Part shown: one piece after another, positions 41,882-50,965 of the stretch
Layout: each line of letters opens with the position of its first letter
Position numbering within the stretch: the first letter of the stretch is position 1
Assembly (NCBI RefSeq): GCF_006546835.1
Contig: NZ_VICB01000013.1
Coordinates: 186,001-250,000 of the forward strand
DNA from: Actinomyces johnsonii
GTDB taxonomy: Bacteria; Actinomycetota; Actinomycetes; Actinomycetales; Actinomycetaceae
Length of the DNA: 64,000 nt
Direction of reading: 5' to 3'
Notes under the pieces: generated by a model
Seen by the model: only the letters and a program-made list of their open reading frames with translations
The model's database searches: none
Told to the model about the DNA's origin: nothing
Translations under genes and position numbers: made by a program

Positions 41882-43788
41882 CCTGGAAGCGCGTTCCGAC
41901 CATCGCTCTGCGCGACGACCAGCTGCCCCTGGTACTGGTGGGACTGCCCGGCGCGGGCAAGACCACCCAGGCCCGGCTCCTGGCCCAGGCACTCGGCGTC
42001 CAGGTGACCGACACCGACGCCGAGATCCGGCGTCGCGCCCGCATGACGATCCCCGAGATTTTCGCCTCCGAGGGGGAGGAGGGCTTCCGCAAACGCGAGC
42101 ACCGGGCCATGCGGGCCGTCCTGGATTCCCCGGCGGCCGCGCAGGGCGTCATCGCCCTGGGCGGGGGAGCGGTCCTATGGCCCGAGAACCGCGAACTGCT
42201 GCGCGGTCACACCGTCATCCATCTGACTGCCTCCCCGAGCACAGCCGCCAGCCACGTGGGCGACGGCACCGGGCGCCCCCTCATGGCCCCCGACGCGGAC
42301 TCCGACCAGACCCGAGCCGCCCGGCAGAACAGGAAGAATCACGACGGGGTCCTGGCCCGGATGAAAGCCCTCCACGCCCAGCGCTCACCGCTGTACTCCG
42401 AGGTGGCCACCCTCACCATACCCACCGATGGGCTGAGCCCCCAGCAGGTCGCCGCCCTCATCCTCGTCGCACTCGGGGTTCAAACGCCTCAGGCGGTTGG
42501 CGTCCTGACACCCATGTTGGCGAAAAGCAACCGGACTGGGGCCCCGGAGCCCCCGCGGCCCGCAAGCTCCCAGACGGCCTCGGCATCCCCCTCCGCCACC
42601 GGGCGAACCACGACTGCGTCTCAGCTAGCCCGGATCCAGCCCTCTCCGGCAGCAGGCGACGACGACCCGCGGCGCGTAGGCGTCACCGGCGAGCACCCTT
42701 ACGACGTGCTCATCGGCCACGGGCGCCTGGCCGATCTGGCAGACATCGTCCGGGACGCTCCGGGTGCGGGTGCGGGAGGAGTCGCCATCATTCACGCCAA
42801 GGTCCTGGCCGACCGCGCAGCAGACGCCGAGAAGCAACTGATCTCCCAGGGGCTGCGCGTGCTGCTGCTCGATGTACCCGACGGCGAGGCGGCCAAGAAG
42901 GCACGCGTCCTGGAGTACCTATGGGAACGACTCGGTTCCTTCCGCCTGGGGCGCGACGGGCTCGTTATCGGCCTGGGCGGTGGAGCGACGACGGATCTGG
43001 CCGGCTTCACGGCCGCCACCTGGCTGCGGGGGGTCCCGGTGGTTCAAGCGCCCACCACCCTGCTGGCCATGGTGGACGCTGCCGTCGGTGGAAAGACCGG
43101 CATCGACACTCCGGCCGGCAAGAACCTGGTGGGAGCCTTCCACCCGCCTGCCGCCGTCATCGCCGATCTGGAGACACTGTCCACCCTGCCGGCCGCCGAG
43201 CTGCGGTCCGGACTCGGCGAGGTCATCAAGTGCGGACTCATCGCCGACCCGGTCATCCTCGACCGCGTTCTGGGCGAGCCCGCCGACTGCCTGGCCTGGG
43301 ACTCACCTGTCCTAGCCGACCTGGTCGCCCGTTCGATCGCGGTCAAGGCCGCTGTCGTGGGGGAGGACCTCACCGAGGCCGGTCTGCGGGAAATCCTCAA
43401 CTACGGGCACACCTACGCCCACGCCATCGAGAAGGTCACCGATTACTCCTGGCGTCACGGCGAGGCCGTGGCCGTCGGTTGCGTTTTCGCCGCCGAGGTC
43501 GCCCACCGCAGCGGCAACCTGAGCAGCGACGCACTGGCACTGCACCGTCAGAGCCTCGAGGCAGTGGGCCTGCCCATCTCGTTCGCCGAGGGCCGCGGTC
43601 GGTGGGAGGAGCTCAAGGCGGCAATGATGAGTGACAAGAAGGTGCGCGGCGGCAGGCTGCGGCTTGTTCTGCTCGACGACATCGCCAGGCCCGTGAGGGT
43701 GCAGGCACCCGATGAGGACGTCCTGATCAGGGCTCACGAGACCGTCACCGACCCAGCCGGATCGGCCGGTGAGGGGACACGGGCGTGA
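41878..43788 (+). CDS. aroKB: Fused shikimate kinase / 3-dehydroquinate synthase
   Basis: 636 residues. Residues 1-200 are shikimate kinase: P-loop GLPGAGKTT (22-30), shikimate-binding DTD (45-47), the FRKREHRAM motif and GGGAVL. A Pro/Ser/Thr-rich linker of about 70 residues follows. From about residue 265 is dehydroquinate synthase: GLGGGATTDLAGF (NAD and zinc region), TTLLAMVDAAVGGKTGID, GAFHPP, and zinc ligands in EVIK, NYGHTYAHAIE and WRHGEAVAVG. The two enzymes are steps 2 and 5 of the shikimate pathway, here in one polypeptide with aroC directly upstream. Both active sites look intact. Confidence 0.93.
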   Translation: MTWKRVPTIALRDDQLPLVLVGLPGAGKTTQARLLAQALGVQVTDTDAEIRRRARMTIPEIFASEGEEGFRKREHRAMRAVLDSPAAAQGVIALGGGAVLWPENRELLRGHTVIHLTASPSTAASHVGDGTGRPLMAPDADSDQTRAARQNRKNHDGVLARMKALHAQRSPLYSEVATLTIPTDGLSPQQVAALILVALGVQTPQAVGVLTPMLAKSNRTGAPEPPRPASSQTASASPSATGRTTTASQLARIQPSPAAGDDDPRRVGVTGEHPYDVLIGHGRLADLADIVRDAPGAGAGGVAIIHAKVLADRAADAEKQLISQGLRVLLLDVPDGEAAKKARVLEYLWERLGSFRLGRDGLVIGLGGGATTDLAGFTAATWLRGVPVVQAPTTLLAMVDAAVGGKTGIDTPAGKNLVGAFHPPAAVIADLETLSTLPAAELRSGLGEVIKCGLIADPVILDRVLGEPADCLAWDSPVLADLVARSIAVKAAVVGEDLTEAGLREILNYGHTYAHAIEKVTDYSWRHGEAVAVGCVFAAEVAHRSGNLSSDALALHRQSLEAVGLPISFAEGRGRWEELKAAMMSDKKVRGGRLRLVLLDDIARPVRVQAPDEDVLIRAHETVTDPAGSAGEGTRA

Positions 43789-44351
43789 GCCCTCACGAGC
43801 ACCGGGCGCTGGTTCTCATCGGTCCTCCTGGAGCCGGATGCTCCAGCGTGGGACGCGTCCTTGGGCGCGCTGCGGGCCTGCCCGTGCTCGATCTGGCCCG
43901 CAGCGTTGCCGAGGAGTTGGGAACCAGCCCCGACCTGGCGCTCGTAGCAGTGCCGGAGGGCAAGTACCGCCGCGTCGAGGCCGACACTGCGCTTCGGCTC
44001 CTGGAACGTGCGCGGGTCGAGGGCGCCATCGTCGCCCTGGGCTCGGGATGCCTGGGAGACCCGCGGATACGCCAGCGCCTTGCAGACCTGCGGCTCGGCA
44101 ACGGGCGGGTCCACCGCGTCGTGGCCCTGACCTGTACCACCCGGGTTCTGGCCACCCGCAACGGTCTCGACGCCCCCCGGTCTGTGGCCCTGGGAGCCGT
44201 CCACCACCAGTTCGTCCAGATGCTCCATGAGCGCTGGACCCGGTGCCGGGAGTTGGCCGACGTCGTTGTCGACACCACCTCGACCACCCCCGATGAGGCC
44301 GGGGAGCAAATCATCGAAGCCGTGAGGTCCGGTTCTTCCCGAAACTCGTGA
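43785..44351 (+). CDS. Degenerate shikimate kinase paralogue lacking the P-loop lysine
   Basis: 188 residues, GTG start overlapping aroKB by 4 bases. The fold and order of shikimate kinase are recognisable, but Walker A reads GPPGAGCSS (residues 13-21) with Cys19 where lysine is required, and the DxD shikimate motif is DLA. VALGSG replaces GGG. It is therefore unlikely to phosphorylate shikimate. The reading frame is intact, so it is not a simple pseudogene. It may be a regulatory or structural partner of the fused enzyme upstream (inference). Confidence 0.75.
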   Translation: MSPHEHRALVLIGPPGAGCSSVGRVLGRAAGLPVLDLARSVAEELGTSPDLALVAVPEGKYRRVEADTALRLLERARVEGAIVALGSGCLGDPRIRQRLADLRLGNGRVHRVVALTCTTRVLATRNGLDAPRSVALGAVHHQFVQMLHERWTRCRELADVVVDTTSTTPDEAGEQIIEAVRSGSSRNS

Positions 44352-44358
44352 CGGGCGT

Positions 44359-44401
44359 GACACTCCTGTCGCGAGGAGAGTGTCGAGCACCGCGGTAAAA
44401 T
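44359..44401 (+). promoter_or_regulatory. Inverted repeat and candidate efp promoter
   Basis: GACACTC (44359-44365) is mirrored by GAGTGTC (44378-44384). TAAAAT at 44396-44401 could be the -10 of efp, with a leader of about 35 bases ending in a GAGGAAA ribosome binding site. Confidence 0.4.
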
Positions 44402-44441
44402 CGGCGCGTCCTAGACGCAACGCAACAGTGAGGAAACCCTC

Positions 44442-45005
44442 GTGGCAACGACGAACGACCTGAAGAACGGTATGGTGCTCAACCTCGAGGGCCAGCTGTG
44501 GCAGGTAGTGGAGTTCCAGCACGTCAAGCCCGGCAAGGGCCCCGCCTTCGTGCGAACCAAGATCAAGAACGTCCTGTCCGGCAAGACCGTGGATAAGACC
44601 TTCAACGCGGGCCTCAAGGTCGAGACCGCTACAGTCGACCGACGCGACATGCAGTACCTTTACAAGGACGGCGACGACTACGTGTTCATGGACACTAAGT
44701 CTTACGAGCAGACCTATGTCCCGGCGGCCACCGTCGGGGATACTGCTACCTTCATGCTGGAGAACCAGGACGTCATCGTGGCCTTCCACGAGGACTCCGT
44801 TCTGTTCGTCGAGCTCCCGGCCTCCGTGGTCCTGACGATCTCCCACACTGAACCGGGCCTTCAGGGTGACCGCTCCAGCGCAGGCACCAAGCCCGCCACC
44901 GTCGAGACCGGTGCCGAAATCCAGGTTCCGCTGTTCCTCAACACCGGAGACAAGGTAAAGGTCGACACTCGTTCCGGCTCCTACATCTCCCGCGTCACCG
45001 ACTGA
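44442..45005 (+). CDS. efp: Translation elongation factor P
   Basis: 187 residues, the normal length, GTG start. Three beta domains: KOW-like N-terminus, a middle OB-fold ([13 protein letters not shown]) and the C-terminal domain ([28 protein letters not shown]). The tip loop reads KPGKGPAF with Lys32, a PGKGP motif that in other actinobacteria works without lysine modification. It relieves ribosome stalling at polyproline; the Pro-rich surface protein in this window would be a client. The stop overlaps nusB (TGATG). Confidence 0.96.
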   Translation: MATTNDLKNGMVLNLEGQLWQVVEFQHVKPGKGPAFVRTKIKNVLSGKTVDKTFNAGLKVETATVDRRDMQYLYKDGDDYVFMDTKSYEQTYVPAATVGDTATFMLENQDVIVAFHEDSVLFVELPASVVLTISHTEPGLQGDRSSAGTKPATVETGAEIQVPLFLNTGDKVKVDTRSGSYISRVTD

Positions 45006-45496
45006 TGGCAGAGCACTCCGAGGAGGGCTCATCCGGCTCGAGCCCAGCATCGCGTCACCCGGTCACCGCCCGCACCAAGGCACGTCGGCGTGCGATCGAG
45101 ATCCTCTTCGAGGCCGACCAACGCGGAATGCTGGCCACCGACGCCGCCGAGGAGCTTCGCTCCTTCGCGCAGCTGCGGGCCGTCAGCTCGGCCAACCACA
45201 CCGAGGCCCCCGCCTACACCCGGGAGATACTGAGCGGTGTGTGCGATCACCTGGCTGACGTCGATGAGACGATCCAGACCTACGCCCAGGGCTGGACGCT
45301 GGGCCGCATGCCGGCCGTCGACCGCGCCATCGCTCGGGTCGCCACCTGGGAGATCGTCTATAACGATGAGGTGGATGCGCCCGTCGCAGTGGATGAGGCC
45401 ATGACGCTCAGTCGAATGCTCTCCACCGACGAGTCACCCAGGTACCTCGGGGGGCTGCTGGGGCGTATCGGCGACCTCGCGGACACGTTGCGCTAA
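45005..45496 (+). CDS. nusB: Transcription antitermination factor NusB
   Basis: 163 residues. ARTKARRRAIEILFEADQRG and the C-terminal VPVAVDEAMTLS-like APVAVDEAMTLSRML...LGGLLGRIGDL region are the NusB signature. With NusE/S10 it binds boxA RNA to sustain rRNA transcription. It shares a 1-base TGATG overlap with efp and is the last gene before a terminator. Confidence 0.94.
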   Translation: MAEHSEEGSSGSSPASRHPVTARTKARRRAIEILFEADQRGMLATDAAEELRSFAQLRAVSSANHTEAPAYTREILSGVCDHLADVDETIQTYAQGWTLGRMPAVDRAIARVATWEIVYNDEVDAPVAVDEAMTLSRMLSTDESPRYLGGLLGRIGDLADTLR

Positions 45497-45513
45497 AGCC
45501 ATCGTTCTCCGGG

Positions 45514-45547
45514 CTCGCGGCATGGGGTGTTGTTCCCATGCCGCGAG
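45514..45547 (+). terminator. Terminator after efp-nusB
   Basis: A perfect 13-bp stem (45514-45526 with 45535-45547) with an 8-base GTGTTGTT loop, 17 bases past the nusB stop, followed by TTATGTT. Confidence 0.8.
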
Positions 45548-45597
45548 TTATGTTCGGACGAGTGTTCTGCCCTAACCTGGGTTGAGCCCATCCGTTG

Positions 45598-46017
45598 ATG
45601 CCGGAGCAACCTGTGAATCATTTTCCTTCCCAACGCCCCAGCAATTGGCCCGGACCCGTCTTCATCGGGACGCGACGACGCGTCGCGAATCGCCGGACGG
45701 AAATTTCATCCGGAGTTGTCGGGATCATCACCTCAATCGCTCGGATGGCGATAATGATAACGCTCCGGAAGCCAAGGGGGTTGATCTCAGCATCGCTGAC
45801 AACCAGTGCCGTACTAGGAGTTGTTCCCCTTCTCACTCTGATCGACATAGTTTACTTGAAGGATATCGGGAGAATCTTCATCGAATCCTGGGAGCCGACA
45901 TTCTGGGTCTATGCGATATCTATTTTCTTGCTGCTTGCCGCGCATGTTCTTCTGGCAAAATTCAAGGCGCTCAATGCAGCTGGAGGCGCGTGCGATGTCT
46001 CGGTGGGAATGGCATGA
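45598..46017 (+). CDS. Small membrane protein of unknown function, first of an AT-rich pair
   Basis: 139 residues from the ATG at 45598 (a TTG one codon earlier is also open). After a 35-residue basic start come three hydrophobic segments at about 36-56, 66-88 and 101-121. I recognise no family. The DNA is visibly AT-richer than its neighbours, with codons such as ATA and TTA that are rare elsewhere in the window, suggesting acquisition from outside. The ATGA at its end overlaps the next gene. It begins 50 bases after the nusB terminator, so it is its own transcript. Confidence 0.55.
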   Translation: MPEQPVNHFPSQRPSNWPGPVFIGTRRRVANRRTEISSGVVGIITSIARMAIMITLRKPRGLISASLTTSAVLGVVPLLTLIDIVYLKDIGRIFIESWEPTFWVYAISIFLLLAAHVLLAKFKALNAAGGACDVSVGMA

Positions 46018-46625
46018 TCGATCAGTACCGGTCCCGCACCTCTGACGAAGGCTGGGATGGCAGGTCGACCACTCTCCCGATGGTCGGTCGCTCGATCTCA
46101 CCTTTCGTTGCCACGCAACATCAGCCCGATCCGCGCGCAGAGCTTCAGAGTCGTCGAGTCAGAACGCGGAGCGACGGTACATTCGGAGCCGCATTGGCTC
46201 TAATTGACGCAGCGCTTCAGGCGATTATGTTAGGTTTTCTATATGTCGATGGCCTGCACGGCTTCGTCGTAATGCTGTGGATCATGGCGCTAGCTTTGTG
46301 CCCGATCATCACAGTGGTTCTGTGGTTGGCGAGCCTTTCTTTTTCGACACGATTCTGCTCGATGGCATATGGTAAATACTATTACCTGCGCTCGGGGTGG
46401 GTGGAAGCGAGGGCTACATCGTCCGCACTCGTTGTCGCGAACCTATTTCATGTGGTTCCGGTTGCGGTCACGTATTCATTCCTGTTCCGAGACGAAACGA
46501 AGAGAGTGATGTCTCTTAGCCTGGCATGGGCCATTGGCCTCATCGTGATAGATGTCATTCTCCTGCTCAGGATTCGTGATCTTAATCCACTGTCCTCGTC
46601 AACAGCAGGAGAATATGTCGCATGA
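46014..46625 (+). CDS. Small membrane protein of unknown function, second of an AT-rich pair
   Basis: 203 residues, ATG within the ATGA overlap. A polar 55-residue start, then four hydrophobic segments at about 57-80, 84-110, 136-158 and 166-188, with the motif YGKYYYLRSGW between segments 2 and 3. No family recognised. Codon use is AT-rich like its partner. Coupling implies the two proteins are made in fixed ratio and may form one membrane complex. Immunity, transport and toxin functions are all open; nothing in the sequence decides. Confidence 0.55.
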   Translation: MIDQYRSRTSDEGWDGRSTTLPMVGRSISPFVATQHQPDPRAELQSRRVRTRSDGTFGAALALIDAALQAIMLGFLYVDGLHGFVVMLWIMALALCPIITVVLWLASLSFSTRFCSMAYGKYYYLRSGWVEARATSSALVVANLFHVVPVAVTYSFLFRDETKRVMSLSLAWAIGLIVIDVILLLRIRDLNPLSSSTAGEYVA

Positions 46626-46666
46626 GCGCGATTCCGGGCAACGCCAGTTATGAGCTGTTGACCGGA

Positions 46667-46728
46667 CGCCGTCCCCTCGACCCGCGGGACCTGCTCCTCG
46701 GGAACCGACCGCAGTCGAGAGGACGGCG
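46667..46728. terminator. Long bidirectional hairpin between converging genes
   Basis: A 15-bp stem with one mismatch (46667-46681 with 46714-46728) and a 32-base loop that can fold further. It lies between the end of the AT-rich pair and the end of the GH16 gene on the other strand, so it can serve both. Confidence 0.6.
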
Positions 46729-46734
46729 AACCAG

Positions 46735-47598
46735 CTACTGGCTCATTGCACGGACAACGATGTAGTCGATGTCCACCTGGGCCTGCGTGAAACCCTCATG
46801 GTTCAGCCTCCCCCGGTGGATGCTGCCGGTGTGCGTGGTCAGGCAGATGTGGTATGGCGCGCCTGCGCCGAAGCAGGTGTCAAACTCCTGCGGGGAGTCC
46901 GAGCGCCGCACCTCATGATACGGTTGGCCGTCGAAGAAGAACCGGATGCTCTCGGGGGTCTTCTCCATCCCGTAGGTGTGCCATGCGGTGAGATCGGGTT
47001 TCGGCGAGACCCCCAGGTTGCTTCCCTTGCCCCCGGCTTGACCGTAGTGGACGGTCGACTCGGCGATGCCCGTGGCGCTCCCACCGCCGTAGGTCTCGAC
47101 GACATCGATCTCGCCCCCGTTCTTGCCATCGTCGGCCCGCAGCCAGATCCCGGCGAACAGGCCCTGATGGGACTGGGGGAAACGAGCCCTGGTCTCCAGG
47201 GATCCGTAAACGAAGGAGAAGAGGCCCTCCGTAGTGACGAAGGCCTGGTTCACATAGCGGATCGTCTCCTCTTTGTCGAAGCGGTTCTGGAACCCTTTCA
47301 GGGGCGTCGCCCGCTTGCGCCAGAGAAGATGCCCTACGCCGTCGCTGACGCTGTGGGTGTCATGGGTGAAGACCCCCCAGTCGTAACTCGCGCATGTTTC
47401 GGGTTCGGAACGGTTGTCCCGCCAGCGGCTTGGGGAGAAATCGGACCCTTGGGAGAACTGTTCATCGAAGATGGGAGAGCCGAAGTCATGGGCCGAATCG
47501 TCCGCAATGGCGGGGGATTGGGGAAGCAGACCGGCAGCGGCCAGGCCGGTCCCGGCACCGAGGCCGGTGATGATCGAACGTCGGGTAGGGAGAGTCAT
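46735..47598 (-). CDS. Secreted GH16-family glycoside hydrolase
   Basis: 287 residues. A Tat-type signal (TRRSIITGLGAGTGLAAAG, cut near AIADD) precedes a concanavalin-like beta-sandwich. The catalytic GEIDVVE matches the GH16 ExDxxE motif (nucleophile and acid/base glutamates), preceded by GLFAGIWLRAD and followed by WHTYGMEKTPESIRFFFDGQ. Such enzymes cut beta-1,3/1,4-glucans, galactans or related polymers; a dental-biofilm or food glucan is a reasonable guess. The start at 47598 has AAGGAAC upstream. No carbohydrate-binding module is present. Confidence 0.9.
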   Translation of the reverse strand: MTLPTRRSIITGLGAGTGLAAAGLLPQSPAIADDSAHDFGSPIFDEQFSQGSDFSPSRWRDNRSEPETCASYDWGVFTHDTHSVSDGVGHLLWRKRATPLKGFQNRFDKEETIRYVNQAFVTTEGLFSFVYGSLETRARFPQSHQGLFAGIWLRADDGKNGGEIDVVETYGGGSATGIAESTVHYGQAGGKGSNLGVSPKPDLTAWHTYGMEKTPESIRFFFDGQPYHEVRRSDSPQEFDTCFGAGAPYHICLTTHTGSIHRGRLNHEGFTQAQVDIDYIVVRAMSQ

Positions 47599-47946
47599 AT
47601 CGTTCCTTGCTTGAGAAGAAGTCACTGACGCAGCAGTAACGCCGGTCCTTGTCCAGCCTGACGGAATCGTTCAGTTCTCAACTGAGCTCAGATGGATCCG
47701 GCACTCACTTCTCAAGCTCTCGATATGCGTCGACGATCCCGTACTCGGCGCCCGACGGCGCCACGGCATTGTGCCAAGAGTATGACATTGTTACGGATAT
47801 TCTGTAGACGGGGAGCATTCCCCGACGGGGTCCGTACCAGGTGACATGTCGGTCCGGTACGCGTTGCCGTGATATTCGTCTCGGAGAGAAGCGCCGTTCT
47901 GCCGTGCGGAGCCCGCTGCGGCGACGTAAACTCACGGGCGACCAAC
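47599..47946. promoter_or_regulatory. Divergent promoter region between the GH16 gene and the pyr operon
   Basis: About 350 bases without a credible gene. TAAACT at 47927-47932 is a candidate -10 for the pyr operon, giving a leader of about 50 bases that contains the PyrR hairpin. I could not place the GH16 promoter or a convincing -35. Confidence 0.4.
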
Positions 47947-47947
47947 A

Positions 47948-47982
47948 TCCTTTAAGTCCGTCCGGAGAGGCGGGGAAGGAGG
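47948..47982 (+). promoter_or_regulatory. PyrR-binding RNA hairpin over the pyrR ribosome binding site
   Basis: TCCTT (47948-47952) pairs with AAGGA (47976-47980), and CCG (47958-47960) with CGG (47971-47973), leaving the loop TCCGGAGAGG and a purine-containing bulge. The loop fits the PyrR consensus UCCNGNGAGG. The 3' arm is the Shine-Dalgarno AAGGAGG six bases before the pyrR ATG. PyrR bound to UMP would therefore hide the ribosome binding site, the translational mode shown for Mycobacterium smegmatis. Confidence 0.75.
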
Positions 47983-47988
47983 CCTGCA

Positions 47989-48660
47989 ATGGCCGAACGT
48001 TCGTCAGGCGCTTCCGGCGCACCATCCCTGGGCAAGGAGATCCTCGGTCCCCCCGAGATAGCACGCTCCCTGTTCCGTATCGCGCACGAGATTCTGGAGC
48101 GCAACCGCGGAACCCAGGACGTCGTCGTCCTGGGGATCCCCAGCGGAGGAGTACCCCTCGCGCACAGACTCGTCGAGGCGCTCGCCGTCGCCTCGGCAGA
48201 GGGGATGCGGCGGAGCGAGCAGACGGAGCAGTGGGATACCGCGAGCACTGGAGTCCCGGTCGGGACGCTGGACATCACCATGTATCGCGACGATCTGGGA
48301 CGCCACCCCATCCGTGTGCCCCGCCCCACCAAGATCCCGCAGTGCGGCATCGACGGCAAGACAGTCATCCTCGTGGACGATGTCCTCTATTCCGGGCGCA
48401 CCATTCGGGCTGCCCTCGACGCTCTGGGCGCCATTGGCCGTCCCCGTGCCGTACAGCTGGCCACTCTCGTGGACCGTGGCCACCGGGAACTGCCCATCCG
48501 CGCAGACTATGTGGGCAAGAACTTGCCGACCTCCCGTACCGAGAAGGTCGTGGTCTCTCTGACCGAGCTCGGCGCCTCCACCGACGCCGTCACCATCGTT
48601 CCCGCAGACGTCCCCACTGAGCGTTCGAGCGAGCGCGCCGACCAGGAGGCCACCCGATGA
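47989..48660 (+). CDS. pyrR: Bifunctional pyr operon regulator / uracil phosphoribosyltransferase
   Basis: 223 residues, longer than most PyrR by an N-terminal Ser/Gly stretch and a charged C-terminal tail. Core motifs: [31 protein letters not shown], the PRPP loop [21 protein letters not shown], and [24 protein letters not shown]. It binds pyr mRNA when UMP is high and has weak UPRTase activity. It heads the pyr operon and overlaps pyrB by ATGA. Confidence 0.95.
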   Translation: MAERSSGASGAPSLGKEILGPPEIARSLFRIAHEILERNRGTQDVVVLGIPSGGVPLAHRLVEALAVASAEGMRRSEQTEQWDTASTGVPVGTLDITMYRDDLGRHPIRVPRPTKIPQCGIDGKTVILVDDVLYSGRTIRAALDALGAIGRPRAVQLATLVDRGHRELPIRADYVGKNLPTSRTEKVVVSLTELGASTDAVTIVPADVPTERSSERADQEATR

Positions 48661-49646
48661 AGCACCTGCTCTCCGCCAAGGACCTGACCCACGACGAGGC
48701 GGTCATGGTCCTGGACACTGCTGAGGCCATGGCCGCCACTCAGAGCCAGGCGGTCAAGAAGCTGCCCACCCTGCGCGGCAAGACCGTCGTCAACCTCTTC
48801 TTCGAGGACTCCACCCGGACCCGACTGTCCTTCGAGGCAGCCGCCAAGCGTCTGAGCGCCGACGTCATCAACTTCTCCGCCAAGGGCTCCTCGCTGTCCA
48901 AGGGGGAGTCCCTCAAGGACACCGCCCAGACGATCATGGCCATGGGGGCGGATGCCGTCGTCGTGCGCCACTCGGCCTGCGGCGCCGCGCACCTGCTGGC
49001 CCACGCCGGTTGGATCAACGTGCCCGTTCTCAACGCGGGTGACGGCACCCATCAACACCCCACCCAGGCCCTCCTGGACGCCATGACCCTGCGCCGGTGG
49101 TACGCCCCGGGAGCACCCGCCACGGCGGAAGGCGATCCCGCGCCCCGAGGACGCGACCTGGAGGGGGCCCGCGTCATTATCGTCGGAGACGTCCTGCACT
49201 CCCGGGTGGCCCGTTCCAATGTGGACCTCATGACGGCTCTCGGCGCCCAGGTCACCCTCGTGGCCCCTCCAACGCTGCTGCCGATCGGCATGGAGAACTG
49301 GCCCTGCGAGGTCTCCTACAACCTTGACGAGGCGATCGAGGAGGTCCGCCCCGATGCCGTCATGATGCTGCGCGTCCAGCGCGAGCGCATGAGTGCCGCC
49401 GGCGGCGGCTTCTTCCCGAGCCCTGCCGAGTATTCCAACGTCTACGGCCTCAACTCCGCCCGGCGCCGGGCCATGCCGGAGCATGCCATCGTCATGCACC
49501 CCGGCCCCATGAATCGCGGTCTCGAGATCACCGCCGAGGCCGCCGACGACCCCCGCTCACGCATCATCGAGCAGGTCGGCAACGGCGTCTCCGTGCGCAT
49601 GGCCGCCCTCTACCTCCTCCTCGCTGACGAAGGGAACCAGCTGTGA
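48657..49646 (+). CDS. pyrB: Aspartate carbamoyltransferase catalytic subunit
   Basis: 329 residues. [19 protein letters not shown] (carbamoyl-phosphate binding STRT), [17 protein letters not shown] (80s loop), [14 protein letters not shown] and the Asp-binding HPGPMNRG are intact. It joins carbamoyl phosphate to aspartate. No pyrI regulatory subunit is present, as usual in Gram-positives. Overlaps at both ends couple it to pyrR and pyrC. Confidence 0.96.
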   Translation: MKHLLSAKDLTHDEAVMVLDTAEAMAATQSQAVKKLPTLRGKTVVNLFFEDSTRTRLSFEAAAKRLSADVINFSAKGSSLSKGESLKDTAQTIMAMGADAVVVRHSACGAAHLLAHAGWINVPVLNAGDGTHQHPTQALLDAMTLRRWYAPGAPATAEGDPAPRGRDLEGARVIIVGDVLHSRVARSNVDLMTALGAQVTLVAPPTLLPIGMENWPCEVSYNLDEAIEEVRPDAVMMLRVQRERMSAAGGGFFPSPAEYSNVYGLNSARRRAMPEHAIVMHPGPMNRGLEITAEAADDPRSRIIEQVGNGVSVRMAALYLLLADEGNQL

Positions 49647-50965
49647 CCTCCCACCTTCTGACCGGTGTCCGCCCCTACGGCGAGGACCCGACCGACATCC
49701 TCATCACCGATACCGTCATTACCGCCATCGGCCCCGACGCCGCTGCGAAGGCCCCTGCCGACGCCGTGCGCCACGCCCTGAACGGTCTCATCGCCCTGCC
49801 CGGGCTCGTTGACATTCACACCCATCTGCGTGAACCCGGCGGGGAATCCGCCGAAACCGTCTACACCGGTACCCGCGCCGCGGCGGTAGGCGGTTACACC
49901 GCCGTCTTCGCGATGGCCAATACCACTCCTGTGCAGGACACCGCCGGCGTCGTCGAGCAGGTCCTGCGGCTGGGGCGCGAGGCCGGCTGGGTCGACGTCC
50001 ACCCCGTGGGCGCCGTGTCCGCCGGTTTGGCCGGAGAGCACCTGTCCGACATGGGGGCGATGGCCACTTCGGCTGCCCGAGTGCGCGTCTTCTCCGACGA
50101 CGGCAAGTGCGTCTCCGATCCCGTCCTCATGCGCCGGGCCCTTGAGTACGTCAAGTCCTTCGACGGCGTCATCGCCCAGCATGCCCAGGATCCCCGTCTC
50201 ACCGAAGGCTCCCAGATGCACGAGGGAGCCGTCTCAGCCGAGCTGGGTCTGCGCGGATGGCCGGCCGTGGCCGAGGAGTCGATCATCGCCCGCGATGTGC
50301 TGCTCGCCCAGCACGTCGGCTCGCGTCTGCACGTGTGCCACCTGTCCACCGCAGGCAGCGTCGACATCATCCGCTGGGCCAAGGCCCGAGGCATCAACAT
50401 CACCGCCGAGGTCACCCCGCACCACCTCCTGCTGACCGATGAGATGGCCCGCACCTACTCGCCCCTGTACAAGGTCAATCCTCCGCTGCGCACGGCCGAG
50501 GACGTCGAGGCCGTCCGCCAGGCCCTGGCCGACGGCACGATCGATGTCGTGGGAACCGACCACGCCCCCCACCCGCTGGAGGACAAGGACTGCGAGTGGC
50601 AGGCCGGGGCCTTCGGCATGACGGGACTGGAGACGGCTCTGAGCGTTCTGATCGAGACGATGGTGAGCACCGGCCGTATGACCTGGCGCGACATCGCCCG
50701 GACCATGTCCTCGGCACCGGCCCGCATCGGGCGTCTGAGCGATCAGGGGCGCGAGCTCGAGGCCGGTGCCCCGGCCAACATCACGGTGGTCGACCCCGAG
50801 GTGCGGCGCACCGTCGACGGCGCCGCCCAGTGGACCAGCTCCACCAACACCCCCTACGCGGGCATGGAGCTGCCGGGACAGGTCATGGCCACCTTCCTCC
50901 ACGGCCGCCCCACCGTCCTGGACGGGGCTCCTGCCGAGGCTCCGGCCGGCTCGACCAATGCCTGA
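49643..50965 (+). CDS. pyrC: Dihydroorotase
   Basis: 440 residues, type I amidohydrolase, GTG start. [10 protein letters not shown] supplies two zinc ligands; later histidines are in AQHAQD and [10 protein letters not shown], and GTDHAPHP holds the catalytic aspartate. It closes carbamoyl aspartate to dihydroorotate. It overlaps carA by 8 bases. No metal-defective features seen, so it is the active enzyme, not the PyrC' pseudo-form. Confidence 0.95.
   Translation: MTSHLLTGVRPYGEDPTDILITDTVITAIGPDAAAKAPADAVRHALNGLIALPGLVDIHTHLREPGGESAETVYTGTRAAAVGGYTAVFAMANTTPVQDTAGVVEQVLRLGREAGWVDVHPVGAVSAGLAGEHLSDMGAMATSAARVRVFSDDGKCVSDPVLMRRALEYVKSFDGVIAQHAQDPRLTEGSQMHEGAVSAELGLRGWPAVAEESIIARDVLLAQHVGSRLHVCHLSTAGSVDIIRWAKARGINITAEVTPHHLLLTDEMARTYSPLYKVNPPLRTAEDVEAVRQALADGTIDVVGTDHAPHPLEDKDCEWQAGAFGMTGLETALSVLIETMVSTGRMTWRDIARTMSSAPARIGRLSDQGRELEAGAPANITVVDPEVRRTVDGAAQWTSSTNTPYAGMELPGQVMATFLHGRPTVLDGAPAEAPAGSTNA

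Noticed and set aside
46622-46765. 47-codon ORF overlapping the second AT-rich gene by ATGA
   Set aside because: It runs through the converging terminator hairpin and into the end of the GH16 gene; the sequence is explained by the stem.
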